A program made the translations under genes and the position numbers. Shown in pieces: positions 8,927-16,770 of a DNA stretch of 64,000 nucleotides. Source of the stretch: Flagellimonas allohymeniacidonis. GTDB taxonomy: Bacteria > Bacteroidota > Bacteroidia > Flavobacteriales > Flavobacteriaceae. A model generated the notes under the pieces. It was not told where the DNA came from. It ran no database searches and worked only from the letters and a program-made list of their open reading frames with translations. Position 1 is the stretch's first letter, and the number at the start of each line of letters is the position of its first letter. Location: the NCBI RefSeq assembly GCF_004296335.1, contig NZ_SGIU01000001.1, positions 1,341,290 to 1,405,289 on the forward strand, given 5' to 3'.

Positions 8927-9035
8927 AAAAACCTTCATTATTTGATTCTTTTTTAACAGAAAGACTCAATTTAGGTTAGCGGGCATCTCTTCTGAAAACT
9001 TTTTACCTTCGTAGCAAACCTGATGATTCCCATTT

Positions 9036-10082
9036 GTGGCAAACCAAAAGAAAACCCGAAACCAAAACATATCCAAAATACGAAAGTTACGGAAGGAGGA
9101 GGTTTCCGTTGACAGCTTGATTGAAGGAATACGACAATCGGATAAAGCCTCCTTGGCCCGGGCTATCACCTTGGTGGAAAGTTCCAATCCCGAACATCTT
9201 GAACAGGCAGAGCAATTGATTGTGAAATCCCTTGCCTTGAACTCCAACAGCATTCGAATTGGCATCACAGGAGTTCCTGGTGTGGGCAAAAGTTCCTTTA
9301 TAGAGGTTTTTGGCAAAACCTTGACCCTATCGGGCAAAAAAGTGGCCGTTTTGGCGGTAGACCCTACCAGTGCGTTGAGCAAAGGGAGCATTCTCGGCGA
9401 CAAAACACGCATGGAAGAACTTTCGAAAGATCCCCTTGCATTCATACGCCCCTCACCCTCGGGAGAATCGCTTGGCGGGGTCGCCCGGAAAACCCGCGAA
9501 AGCATAATTCTTTGTGAAGCAGCTGGGTATGATGTTATTCTGGTTGAAACCGTAGGGGTTGGTCAAAGTGAAATTGCTGTGCACAGTATGGTCGATTTCT
9601 TTTTGCTTTTGAAGTTGTCAGGAGCTGGGGATGAGCTTCAAGGCATTAAAAGGGGAATCATGGAAATGGCCGACGGGATTGCTATAAATAAAGCCGATGG
9701 AAACAATGTGGAACGTGCAAAGCTGGCCCAAGCTGAGTTTGCAAGGGCCTTACACCTATATCCTCCGAAGGAAAATGGTTGGGTTCCCAAAGTATTCTGC
9801 TGTTCGGCCGTTGAAAACACCGGTATTAATACATTGTGGGAGTTAATACAAGATTTCACAAAGACCATGAAAACCAATGGGCATTTTGAGCGGAATCGAA
9901 AATTGCAGAACAAAAACTGGTTTCTGCAGACCGTTGACGAACAAATAAAAGTCTATTTCCATTCCAAAAAATCTTTCGTTGAGGCCCAAGAGGAAATGCT
10001 CAAAGCGATTGAGGAAAACAAAATATCCCCTTATCATGCCGCTCGTAAACTGCTGGATGGGCTCAAGGAACAACTTAAATAA
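9036..10082 (+). CDS. meaB: MeaB/ArgK-type G3E GTPase
   Basis: MeaB is a GTPase chaperone for methylmalonyl-CoA mutase and related B12 enzymes. The P-loop GVPGVGKS is at residues 79-86, followed by VAVLAVDPTS, the VETVGVGQSE switch block and NKAD for guanine recognition, in the family order and spacing. GTG 9036 is the best visible start (MANQKKTRN); a later start is possible because the first ~22 residues are basic and poorly conserved. At 348 residues it has the usual length. No mutase gene is nearby. It is divergent from the sigma operon, with an ECF-unlike TACCTTCG box near 9004 as a possible promoter. It ends 35 bases before the GT2 gene. Confidence 0.92.
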   Translation: MANQKKTRNQNISKIRKLRKEEVSVDSLIEGIRQSDKASLARAITLVESSNPEHLEQAEQLIVKSLALNSNSIRIGITGVPGVGKSSFIEVFGKTLTLSGKKVAVLAVDPTSALSKGSILGDKTRMEELSKDPLAFIRPSPSGESLGGVARKTRESIILCEAAGYDVILVETVGVGQSEIAVHSMVDFFLLLKLSGAGDELQGIKRGIMEMADGIAINKADGNNVERAKLAQAEFARALHLYPPKENGWVPKVFCCSAVENTGINTLWELIQDFTKTMKTNGHFERNRKLQNKNWFLQTVDEQIKVYFHSKKSFVEAQEEMLKAIEENKISPYHAARKLLDGLKEQLK

Positions 10083-10088
10083 AAGCCC

Positions 10089-10096
10089 TAAATTTG
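10089..10096 (+). promoter_or_regulatory. -7 promoter element TAnnTTTG before GT2
   Basis: TAAATTTG lies 22 bases before ATG 10118, in the short gap after meaB. No TTTG is seen at the expected -33 position, so this is a half-match to the Bacteroidetes consensus. Confidence 0.35.
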
Positions 10097-10117
10097 AACC
10101 CAATATTTCTCAAGTAG

Positions 10118-11080
10118 ATGAGCGTCGTCACCAATTCCCTTCTTTCCATTGTAGTTCCCTTATACAACGAACAGGACAATGTTGTCTTGTTGACCCAGAA
10201 AATACATGAAAGTCTCAAAGGGTATCGATATCAAATCGTTTATATAGATGATTTTTCGACTGACCAAACCAGAAAGGTGGTCAAAGAAATGAACGATGAG
10301 TTGGTCCATCTTATTGAATTGAAAAAAAATTATGGCCAGAGTTTGGCCTTGGCCGCTGGGATTGATTACGCGGAAGGTGAGTTTATTATCACCATGGATG
10401 GAGATCTTCAGAACGACCCCTCCGACATACCTCATATGTTGGAATTTGCGGTTAGTGATGAGTACGACGTGGTCACTGGAATTCGACAAAAAAGAAAAGA
10501 TTCCTTAGTAAAAAAAATACCCTCCAAAATTGCCAATTTTTTGGTGAGACGAGTGACCAAGTTGGATATTAAGGACAACGGTTGTGCACTTAAAGTGTTT
10601 ACAAAAGATATTGCCAAGGGCCTTAATCTCTACGGAGAAATGCACCGTTTCATAAACCTTTTGGCCTATTTGGAGGGTGGTCAAATAAAGCAAGTTCCCG
10701 TTAAACATCATGCCCGCCATGCCGGGGTTTCCAAATATGGTTTGGAACGCGTGTTCAAGGTTGTGGCCGACATGATGCTCTTGTTGTTCATTCGCAAATA
10801 CTTTCAGCGCCCCATACATCTATTCGGAATTTTCGGGGTTTTGTTGATTATTCTGGGGATTTTCATCAATATTTATCTGCTTATTGTAAAGCTTGGATTT
10901 GGAGAGGATATCGGAAGTCGACCTCTTCTTATTTTTGGAATGATGTTCATTTTAGGGGGCATTCAGTTATTTACTATAGGTATTGTAATGGAACTGTTGA
11001 TTCGAACCTATTATGAATCACAACAAAAGAGGCCATACCGGGTCAAAAAAATATCCATAGGTGCAAGAAAGGCGGCGTAA
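10118..11080 (+). CDS. Membrane-anchored GT2 glycosyltransferase (polyprenyl-phosphate sugar synthase type)
   Basis: The 320-residue protein has an N-terminal GT-A domain: SIVVPLYNEQDNV at 10-22, YIDDFSTDQT for the first Asp motif and TMDGDLQNDP for the metal-binding DxD-type motif, followed by NGCALKVF and HRFINLLAY. Two transmembrane helices follow (about 235-256 and 270-295). This plan is that of GtrB/ArnC/DPM1-like enzymes that load a sugar from a nucleotide onto undecaprenyl phosphate on the cytoplasmic face. It overlaps the YbhN-like gene by 20 bases. Together with the GT39 and PAP2 genes it may supply a lipid-linked sugar donor. Confidence 0.88.
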   Translation: MSVVTNSLLSIVVPLYNEQDNVVLLTQKIHESLKGYRYQIVYIDDFSTDQTRKVVKEMNDELVHLIELKKNYGQSLALAAGIDYAEGEFIITMDGDLQNDPSDIPHMLEFAVSDEYDVVTGIRQKRKDSLVKKIPSKIANFLVRRVTKLDIKDNGCALKVFTKDIAKGLNLYGEMHRFINLLAYLEGGQIKQVPVKHHARHAGVSKYGLERVFKVVADMMLLLFIRKYFQRPIHLFGIFGVLLIILGIFINIYLLIVKLGFGEDIGSRPLLIFGMMFILGGIQLFTIGIVMELLIRTYYESQQKRPYRVKKISIGARKAA

Positions 11081-11936
11081 ACAACTGCTAACTATCTTAA
11101 AGATAGTGGTAAGTGGAGTTCTAATCTATTTCATTTTTACCAAAATCAATTTTCAAGATGTTGTTCGGACGCTAAAGACGAGCAATCCCTTTTATCTAAT
11201 CGGAGGAATTTTATTGGTGTTGTTTTCAAAGGTCATGGCTTCTTTCCGCCTGAATCTATACTTTCATCAAATTGGGGCAAAACTTACCACATGGAGTAAT
11301 TTGAAACTCTATTTTCTGGGAATGTTCTATAATTTATTCTTACCAGGGGGCATTGGTGGGGATGCGTATAAGGGCTATATCATTCAAAAAAGCTTTAAGC
11401 CCGGCACCAAAAAAGTAGTAGGTGTTTTGTTGATAGACCGTTTGAGCGGTCTTCTCCTATTGTTCATTTATGCCTGTATATTGTCACTGGTTTTGAATAA
11501 TGATTTCATTGCACCCTACAAACCTATTTTTGCAGTGGCCATTCCTTTGAGTATAGCTGCTTTTTGGTGGATGAACAAACGGTTTTTCCTCTATGCCCTA
11601 CCCATCTTTTGGAACTCCTTTTTGTATTCAGCGTTAGTCCAATTTTCTCAAATGGTTTGTGTAATCCTTATTCTCTTATCCTTGGATGTGCATATGACAT
11701 ATGTAGAATATCTTTTGGTCTTTTTGGTTTCTTCCATTGTTTCAGTGATTCCCTTGACCATTGGCGGGATTGGAAGCCGAGAGGTTACTTTCCTATATGG
11801 GGCCCAGTGGTTGGCATTGGAAGCCAATACCGCAATAGGAGTGAGTTTTGTTTTCTTTTTGATGACCGCCCTAATCTCCTTTATCGGAATTCGTTATCAC
11901 TTCGAGAAACCCAAATTGGAAGTTGTGGACTCCTAA
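11061..11936 (+). CDS. YbhN/AglD C-terminal-type membrane protein (UPF0104, LPG synthase TM region)
   Basis: The 291-residue protein starts at GTG 11061 inside the GT2 gene and has about eight hydrophobic helices. The family signature LFLPGGIGGDAYKGY lies near residue 95 and GGIGSREVTFLYG near 233. These proteins are linked to lipid-related transport or flipping. From memory, archaeal AglD carries a GT2 domain fused to a similar membrane domain, so the GT2/YbhN pair here looks like a split version. Its stop overlaps the convergent GT39 gene by 4 bases. Start codon choice is uncertain; the helix after residue 8 supports it. Confidence 0.85.
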   Translation: MQERRRKQLLTILKIVVSGVLIYFIFTKINFQDVVRTLKTSNPFYLIGGILLVLFSKVMASFRLNLYFHQIGAKLTTWSNLKLYFLGMFYNLFLPGGIGGDAYKGYIIQKSFKPGTKKVVGVLLIDRLSGLLLLFIYACILSLVLNNDFIAPYKPIFAVAIPLSIAAFWWMNKRFFLYALPIFWNSFLYSALVQFSQMVCVILILLSLDVHMTYVEYLLVFLVSSIVSVIPLTIGGIGSREVTFLYGAQWLALEANTAIGVSFVFFLMTALISFIGIRYHFEKPKLEVVDS

Positions 11937-13591
11937 TCAAGACGTACCAGATGCATCTTGTTCAAGATTTTTTGCCGGGTATGCGGATTTAAAAATCTGG
12001 CCTGAAGTCTAGTGATTCGAAATTGATCTACGGTATGTTGATCATGCCAATGATAACCCAAATTGGCCAAGCGCTCCAACTCATCGTCATTGGCGTAAAT
12101 CCAAATATTGTGTTTTTCATACAATTCTTCGGGACCAAGAATCGAAACAGGTTTTTTGTTATAAAAATCCAGGGCCCAGCTAAAATTCTTGGATACTTTA
12201 TAGATTTCATCAACGGGAATATTCTCTTCATGTATAATCTGTGCCATCGTTGAGCCTGCCTGATATTTTAGCAATGAGGGATAAAAATGGGTGTTCATCA
12301 CACCATTCAGCAGTAAAGAGCTGTAAACAGAAAGTGTGATAATCCGCATATAATAGGCTTCTCGTTTCAGGCAGAAATACGTGATTACCGCCAACAAAGA
12401 AATCAGAATGAAGTAGCTATGTATTTTCTCAAACTTGAAGACATGAAAACAGACCAAAAGAACGAAAATGAACACCACACTCAATACAAAGTATTGAATG
12501 CCCAACAGTACTTTGATGATGGTATGCTTGGAATACCGATAAAGACTATGTAGATAGGAAGCCGCCAAAATGGAATACAACGGTATTAAAATGTTCATGT
12601 AGTGTGGCAGTTTGAACTGGGCAAAACTGATAACAAAAAACAAAATGGTAATACCACCCAAAGTGAGAAATTCATATTGGGGTTTATATTGAAAGCGCAG
12701 TTTAATGAAAGTCTTTACCCTCCGCCAGTAAGCAATCAAAGCCAAAACCGTCCAGGGCAGAAACACCCAAAGGAACGTATGAAAAAAGAAAAAATAGTCG
12801 CTGCTGTTCTTTCCAACCCCCTGACCGCTCAAGCGCTCGAAACTCTGTTCCCAAAAAATAAAGAAAATACCACTTCGGTTGGCCTTTCCGCGTATTACCT
12901 TTTCAGGATGAAGGTCAAATTGCAGATAGTAGGCATATAGCATTGGGGCAATCGTAATGGCAAATACCAAAAGGGCCAGAAACACTTTCCAGTTGAGCAA
13001 ACTTTTCCATTTTCGGGTGTACGCTAAATGGCAGAGTACCGAAATACCAATAACCACCAATGCGATCTGACCTTTAGTACAAAAAGCCATTCCCGCACCA
13101 AAAGCTCCTAGCAAAATTGCCACTAGCTTTCCAGTTTCAACATATCGTACCAACTGCCAAATAGAGAAAATGGTGAATCCGGTCAAAACAGCATCTGTAC
13201 GTACGTCAATGTTTGACAATACAATGGTCTGCGCGGTCATAAAAATCAAGGCCGAAAAACGGCCTATATCATTATTGTATAGCAGCCTACCAAGCCCATA
13301 GCAGCTATATGCGCCCAACAAGGTCGCCAGAATTGCCGGTATTCGATAAGCCCAGTCATGGATTCCAAAAAACTTAAAGGAAAGCGCCGCCAACCAATAA
13401 TGCATATGCGGCTTGTCAAGATACTCCTCCGTGCCCTTTATCAAGGTAAAGAAATCGTTTTCCTGAACCATTCGCATGGCCATCACAGCGAACTGTGCCG
13501 AGTCATTTTCAAAGAGGGTGACAAACATCCCGGCAATGTAAACGATAATAACGAGGGTAATTAAGAACCAGTACCTTGCCGATGAAATCAT
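11933..13591 (-). CDS. GT39/ArnT-like membrane glycosyltransferase
   Basis: The 552-residue integral membrane protein has about 11-12 hydrophobic segments. The first loop contains the acidic motif ENDSAQF (residues ~28-34) and a DKPHMHYW block at ~59-66, which match the catalytic Asp/Glu loop and DKPP-like motif of the GT-C family PMT/ArnT. Such enzymes use a polyprenyl-phosphate sugar and transfer the sugar to protein, lipid A or glycan on the periplasmic side. The C-terminal ~100 residues are soluble. Its start overlaps the PAP2 stop (ATGA overlap), indicating coupled translation. The acceptor is unknown. Confidence 0.88.
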   Translation of the reverse strand: MISSARYWFLITLVIIVYIAGMFVTLFENDSAQFAVMAMRMVQENDFFTLIKGTEEYLDKPHMHYWLAALSFKFFGIHDWAYRIPAILATLLGAYSCYGLGRLLYNNDIGRFSALIFMTAQTIVLSNIDVRTDAVLTGFTIFSIWQLVRYVETGKLVAILLGAFGAGMAFCTKGQIALVVIGISVLCHLAYTRKWKSLLNWKVFLALLVFAITIAPMLYAYYLQFDLHPEKVIRGKANRSGIFFIFWEQSFERLSGQGVGKNSSDYFFFFHTFLWVFLPWTVLALIAYWRRVKTFIKLRFQYKPQYEFLTLGGITILFFVISFAQFKLPHYMNILIPLYSILAASYLHSLYRYSKHTIIKVLLGIQYFVLSVVFIFVLLVCFHVFKFEKIHSYFILISLLAVITYFCLKREAYYMRIITLSVYSSLLLNGVMNTHFYPSLLKYQAGSTMAQIIHEENIPVDEIYKVSKNFSWALDFYNKKPVSILGPEELYEKHNIWIYANDDELERLANLGYHWHDQHTVDQFRITRLQARFLNPHTRQKILNKMHLVRLD

Positions 13592-14157
13592 GTTCCAAAT
13601 TTTTGGAATGCAAATATAGACAAGTTGGCAAACAGCCCGCCAAAAATCAGTCCGATTAAAATACCGGTGACCACATCCAAAGGATAGTGAACCCCAATAT
13701 AAATTCGGCTATACGCTACTAATAGGGCCCACAGGGTCAGAGGTGTAGCAATCCATTTGATTTTAGATTTCAGAAGCACACTAAAAAAAGTAGCTAAAGC
13801 CATGCTGTTGGAAGCATGGGCGGAAAAATATCCAAATTTTCCACCACAGGATTTTTTCACCAATCGAACCATCTCGCCAATATCCAAATCATGACAAGGA
13901 CGGGGTCGTTGAACACCATATTTGAAAAAATTGCCCAACTGGTCCGTGGCCGTTATCAATAAACCGATAAAAACCAGTACAATAAGGGTTCTTTTCCACC
14001 CAAGAAAATGGTAGAGAACCCCAAGAAGAACAATATACAATGGAATAGCGCTCCATTTATTGGTGATGAAAAGCCAAAATCCGTCCCATGTTTCAGAACC
14101 AAGTCCATTTAGAAACAGGAAAAACTCTTTATCCCACTGTACTATTCCTTCAAGCAT
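13588..14157 (-). CDS. PAP2-family lipid phosphatase (possible undecaprenyl pyrophosphate phosphatase)
   Basis: The 189-residue membrane protein carries all three PAP2 motifs: KYGVQRPRP (79-87), SAHASNS (112-118, with the catalytic-site His) and SRIYIGVHYPLD (150-161). About five transmembrane helices are visible. PAP2 proteins remove phosphate from lipid phosphates or pyrophosphates, including undecaprenyl pyrophosphate. The position directly before GT39 with an ATGA overlap fits recycling of the lipid carrier. It follows a small acidic gene by 2 bases, so the three minus-strand genes are one operon. Confidence 0.92.
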   Translation of the reverse strand: MLEGIVQWDKEFFLFLNGLGSETWDGFWLFITNKWSAIPLYIVLLGVLYHFLGWKRTLIVLVFIGLLITATDQLGNFFKYGVQRPRPCHDLDIGEMVRLVKKSCGGKFGYFSAHASNSMALATFFSVLLKSKIKWIATPLTLWALLVAYSRIYIGVHYPLDVVTGILIGLIFGGLFANLSIFAFQKFGT

Positions 14158-14159
14158 GA

Positions 14160-14387
14160 CTATTCTTGATATCTGGAAACTTCCCTGTCGTAAAAAGCGG
14201 TGGCGGCCTCTATTAAAGATTCAGTTTCATTGGCGAGTTCCTCTTCATCCTGTTTTGAGAACTCCTCCAACCACTCCACTTCGTCATTCTCCAAATTGAT
14301 GATAAAACGGGGATATTCGGTGTGCACAATAAAAATTGAATTCGGGTGGTCTGTATTATCACCTAAAAGAAACTTGGGTACTTCCAT
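14160..14387 (-). CDS. Small acidic conserved protein, unknown function
   Basis: The 75-residue product is very acidic, especially after residue 30 (runs such as DEEELANETESLIEAA), with no signal peptide or membrane segment. It probably has an N-terminal beta part (SIFIVHTEYPRFIINLEND) and a C-terminal helix. I recall similar short proteins in Flavobacteriaceae but no named family. It is the first gene of the operon with PAP2 and GT39, 2 bases upstream of PAP2. Function unknown. Confidence 0.75.
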   Translation of the reverse strand: MEVPKFLLGDNTDHPNSIFIVHTEYPRFIINLENDEVEWLEEFSKQDEEELANETESLIEAATAFYDREVSRYQE

Positions 14388-14430
14388 TTTAAAAAGTATA
14401 AAGTCTTACGTCATTGGATGGAAAATCCAA

Positions 14431-15798
14431 TTAGTTTTTGATAAGCTTTTTGGTTAGAAAATTGAATCGAATATACAACATTACAGCAGAAGCTGTTAGG
14501 CCCAAAAGGAGACCCAACCATATACCGGAACTCTTCCATTCAGTGTGCAGCCCCATATAGTAGGAAATAGGGAAACCGATGAGCCAGTAGGCAATAAAGG
14601 TGATAAAAGTGGGAATTCGGACATCTTGAAGTCCGCGGAGTGCTCCCAATACCACTACTTGAATGCCATCAGATATTTGAAAGAAGGCTGCAATCAAGAG
14701 TAGTTTTGCCGCAATTGCAATCACCTCGGTATTGTCCATCTGATTGCTTAGGTCGTCAACATCTAAATAAATCGTAGGCAACCAGTGACGACCCAATAAA
14801 AAGAGCGCAGCAAAAACGATTTCCAACAAAAGGGTCAAGAAAAAAATGGATTCGGCAATACGTTTCAACTCCTTAAAGTTTTGCAATCCTTTTTGGTTCC
14901 CTACGCGAACCATGGCCGCCACACTAAGTCCCATTCCCACCATAAAGGTCATGCTACTAAGATTCAGGGCGATTTGATTGGCGGCCTGGGCATTCTTTCC
15001 CAAAACCCCACTCAACCAAATGGCCGCAGTGAAAATGGCGACTTCAAAAAACATTTGGAGGGCCGAGGGAAATCCCAAACTGATAATTTTCCGCATCACC
15101 TTTTTCTCGATGACTCTAAAGTTAAACCCCGTGACATAGGGTTGGAATTTCTCCTTACGCCCGAGCAAAAACCAAATATAGCCCACCATTATAAAGCGCG
15201 AGGCCAAGGTGCCAATCGCGGCCCCAACAATGCCCAATTTGGGAAATCCGAAAGCTCCAAAAATCAATAGATAGTTGATGACTACATTGATCACATTGGC
15301 CAAAATCGTAGCATACATGGGGTATTTCGTTTGTGAAAGGCCCTCAGAAAACTGTTTAAAAGCTTGAAAAATAATCAATGGGACCAAGGAAAAGGCTACC
15401 AAATCAAGATATGGAATGGCCAGTTCCACCACTTCCTCAGGTTGTTGCATCATATGGAGGAGCGGCTTGCACAACAGTATGATTCCAAACAAAGACAACC
15501 CCAAAATGGTACAAAGCACCAAACCGTGTTTAAGAGCACTTTTCCCACCGGCCTGATTACCTGCCCCATCCGCTTCAGCGACCAAAGGAGTGATTGCTGT
15601 GGAAAACCCAATTCCCAAAGACATCGCAATGAAAATGAAACTGTTTCCCAAGGAAACTGCCGCAAGCTCTGCGGTACCCAATTGGCCCACCATGATATTG
15701 TCAGCAAAAGCTACGAATGTATGCCCGAGCATTCCCAAAATGACGGGATAGGCCAATCGCAAATTATATTTGAATTCTTTGGTGTATTGTTGAAACAA
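14431..15798 (-). CDS. MATE-family multidrug/Na+ antiporter
   Basis: The 455-residue protein has 12 hydrophobic segments in two homologous halves, the standard MATE length and layout. Family hallmarks include an early VILGMLGHTFVAFADNIMVG helix followed by LGTAELAAVSLGNS, and the second-half equivalents. MATE proteins export cationic compounds in exchange for Na+ or H+. The only usable start is TTG 15798; no in-frame ATG lies upstream, and MFQQYTKEFKYN is a plausible short cytoplasmic start. It is transcribed alone, with about 96 bases to mazG upstream. Substrate unknown. Confidence 0.9.
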   Translation of the reverse strand: MFQQYTKEFKYNLRLAYPVILGMLGHTFVAFADNIMVGQLGTAELAAVSLGNSFIFIAMSLGIGFSTAITPLVAEADGAGNQAGGKSALKHGLVLCTILGLSLFGIILLCKPLLHMMQQPEEVVELAIPYLDLVAFSLVPLIIFQAFKQFSEGLSQTKYPMYATILANVINVVINYLLIFGAFGFPKLGIVGAAIGTLASRFIMVGYIWFLLGRKEKFQPYVTGFNFRVIEKKVMRKIISLGFPSALQMFFEVAIFTAAIWLSGVLGKNAQAANQIALNLSSMTFMVGMGLSVAAMVRVGNQKGLQNFKELKRIAESIFFLTLLLEIVFAALFLLGRHWLPTIYLDVDDLSNQMDNTEVIAIAAKLLLIAAFFQISDGIQVVVLGALRGLQDVRIPTFITFIAYWLIGFPISYYMGLHTEWKSSGIWLGLLLGLTASAVMLYIRFNFLTKKLIKN

Positions 15799-15894
15799 GG
15801 CTAGGTTTTTAACCGGGCGTAAAGATAACTGGATTCCCCTTCAATGCTCGACGAAAAGATGAGGATTTATGAAATAAAATGAACAGAAAAAAAG

Positions 15895-16668
15895 CTACAG
15901 GCTTTTGGCTTCTTCCCAAAAAACGTCCATTTCTGCCAAGGTCATTTCCTTAAGGGATTTACCCGCCTCCTTCGCTTTACTCTCAAGATATTGGAACCGT
16001 TTTATGAACTTTTTATTCGTGCGCTCGAGTGCATTTTCTGGATTTATGTGCAAAAATCTTGCATAATTCACCATCGAAAAAAGAACATCGCCATATTCTG
16101 CCTCCAACCTATCACTATCATTTCGAAGTACTTCTTCTTGCAACTCTGATAGTTCCTCTTGCACTTTTTCGAATACCTGTTGGGGTTGTTCCCAATCAAA
16201 TCCAACACCTGCAACTTTTTCCTGGATTCGATTCGCTTTTACTAAGGCGGGAAGGCTATTTGGCACCCCTTGCAGCACACTTTTTTTGCCTTCTTTAAGT
16301 TTGATGTTTTCCCAATTTTGTTTCACTTCCTCTTCGTCATTGACCTTTACATCTCCATAAATGTGGGGGTGGCGGTTAATCAATTTCCCACAGATGTCGT
16401 TAGCTACATCGGCGATATCAAAATCATTTGTTTCGGAACCAATTTTGGCATAAAAAACAATATGTAACAAGAGATCTCCCAGTTCCTTTTTGACTTCATT
16501 CAAATCCTTTTCCAAAATGGCATCTCCCAATTCATAAGTCTCTTCAATGGTCAAATGTCGCAAGGACTCCATAGTTTGCTTACGGTCCCAGGGACATTGT
16601 TCCCGAAGTTCATCCATAATCGTCAAAAGCCGGTCAAAAGCTTTCAGTTGTTCGTCACGGGTACTCAT
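15895..16668 (-). CDS. mazG: Nucleoside triphosphate pyrophosphohydrolase MazG
   Basis: MazG hydrolyses NTPs to NMP and pyrophosphate and limits noncanonical nucleotides. The 257-residue length is that of the two-domain E. coli-like form. The N-terminal domain shows CPWDRKQTMESLRHLTIEETYE, with the metal-binding EExxE-type acidic residues and LNEVKKELGDLLLHIVF, and the second domain repeats it with VQEELSELQEE and EAEYGDVLFSMVNYAR. ATG 16668 fits the normal start. It is divergent from the GH3 gene. In relatives I recall it next to DUF5606 and def; here a glycan operon lies between. Confidence 0.95.
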   Translation of the reverse strand: MSTRDEQLKAFDRLLTIMDELREQCPWDRKQTMESLRHLTIEETYELGDAILEKDLNEVKKELGDLLLHIVFYAKIGSETNDFDIADVANDICGKLINRHPHIYGDVKVNDEEEVKQNWENIKLKEGKKSVLQGVPNSLPALVKANRIQEKVAGVGFDWEQPQQVFEKVQEELSELQEEVLRNDSDRLEAEYGDVLFSMVNYARFLHINPENALERTNKKFIKRFQYLESKAKEAGKSLKEMTLAEMDVFWEEAKSL

Positions 16669-16770
16669 CGCAAAAGTTTGTCTAAAAGTACAAAGACCAA
16701 AAATTAGGGCAGGATTGATTTTTGGGTTATTTTAGAAGACTATCAACCAGTTTTCAACACATTGCATCAA

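Noticed and set aside
8966..9505. 179-codon minus-strand frame opposite meaB
   Set aside because: It is fully antisense to a certain gene, has no family pattern and arises from the codon pattern of meaB.
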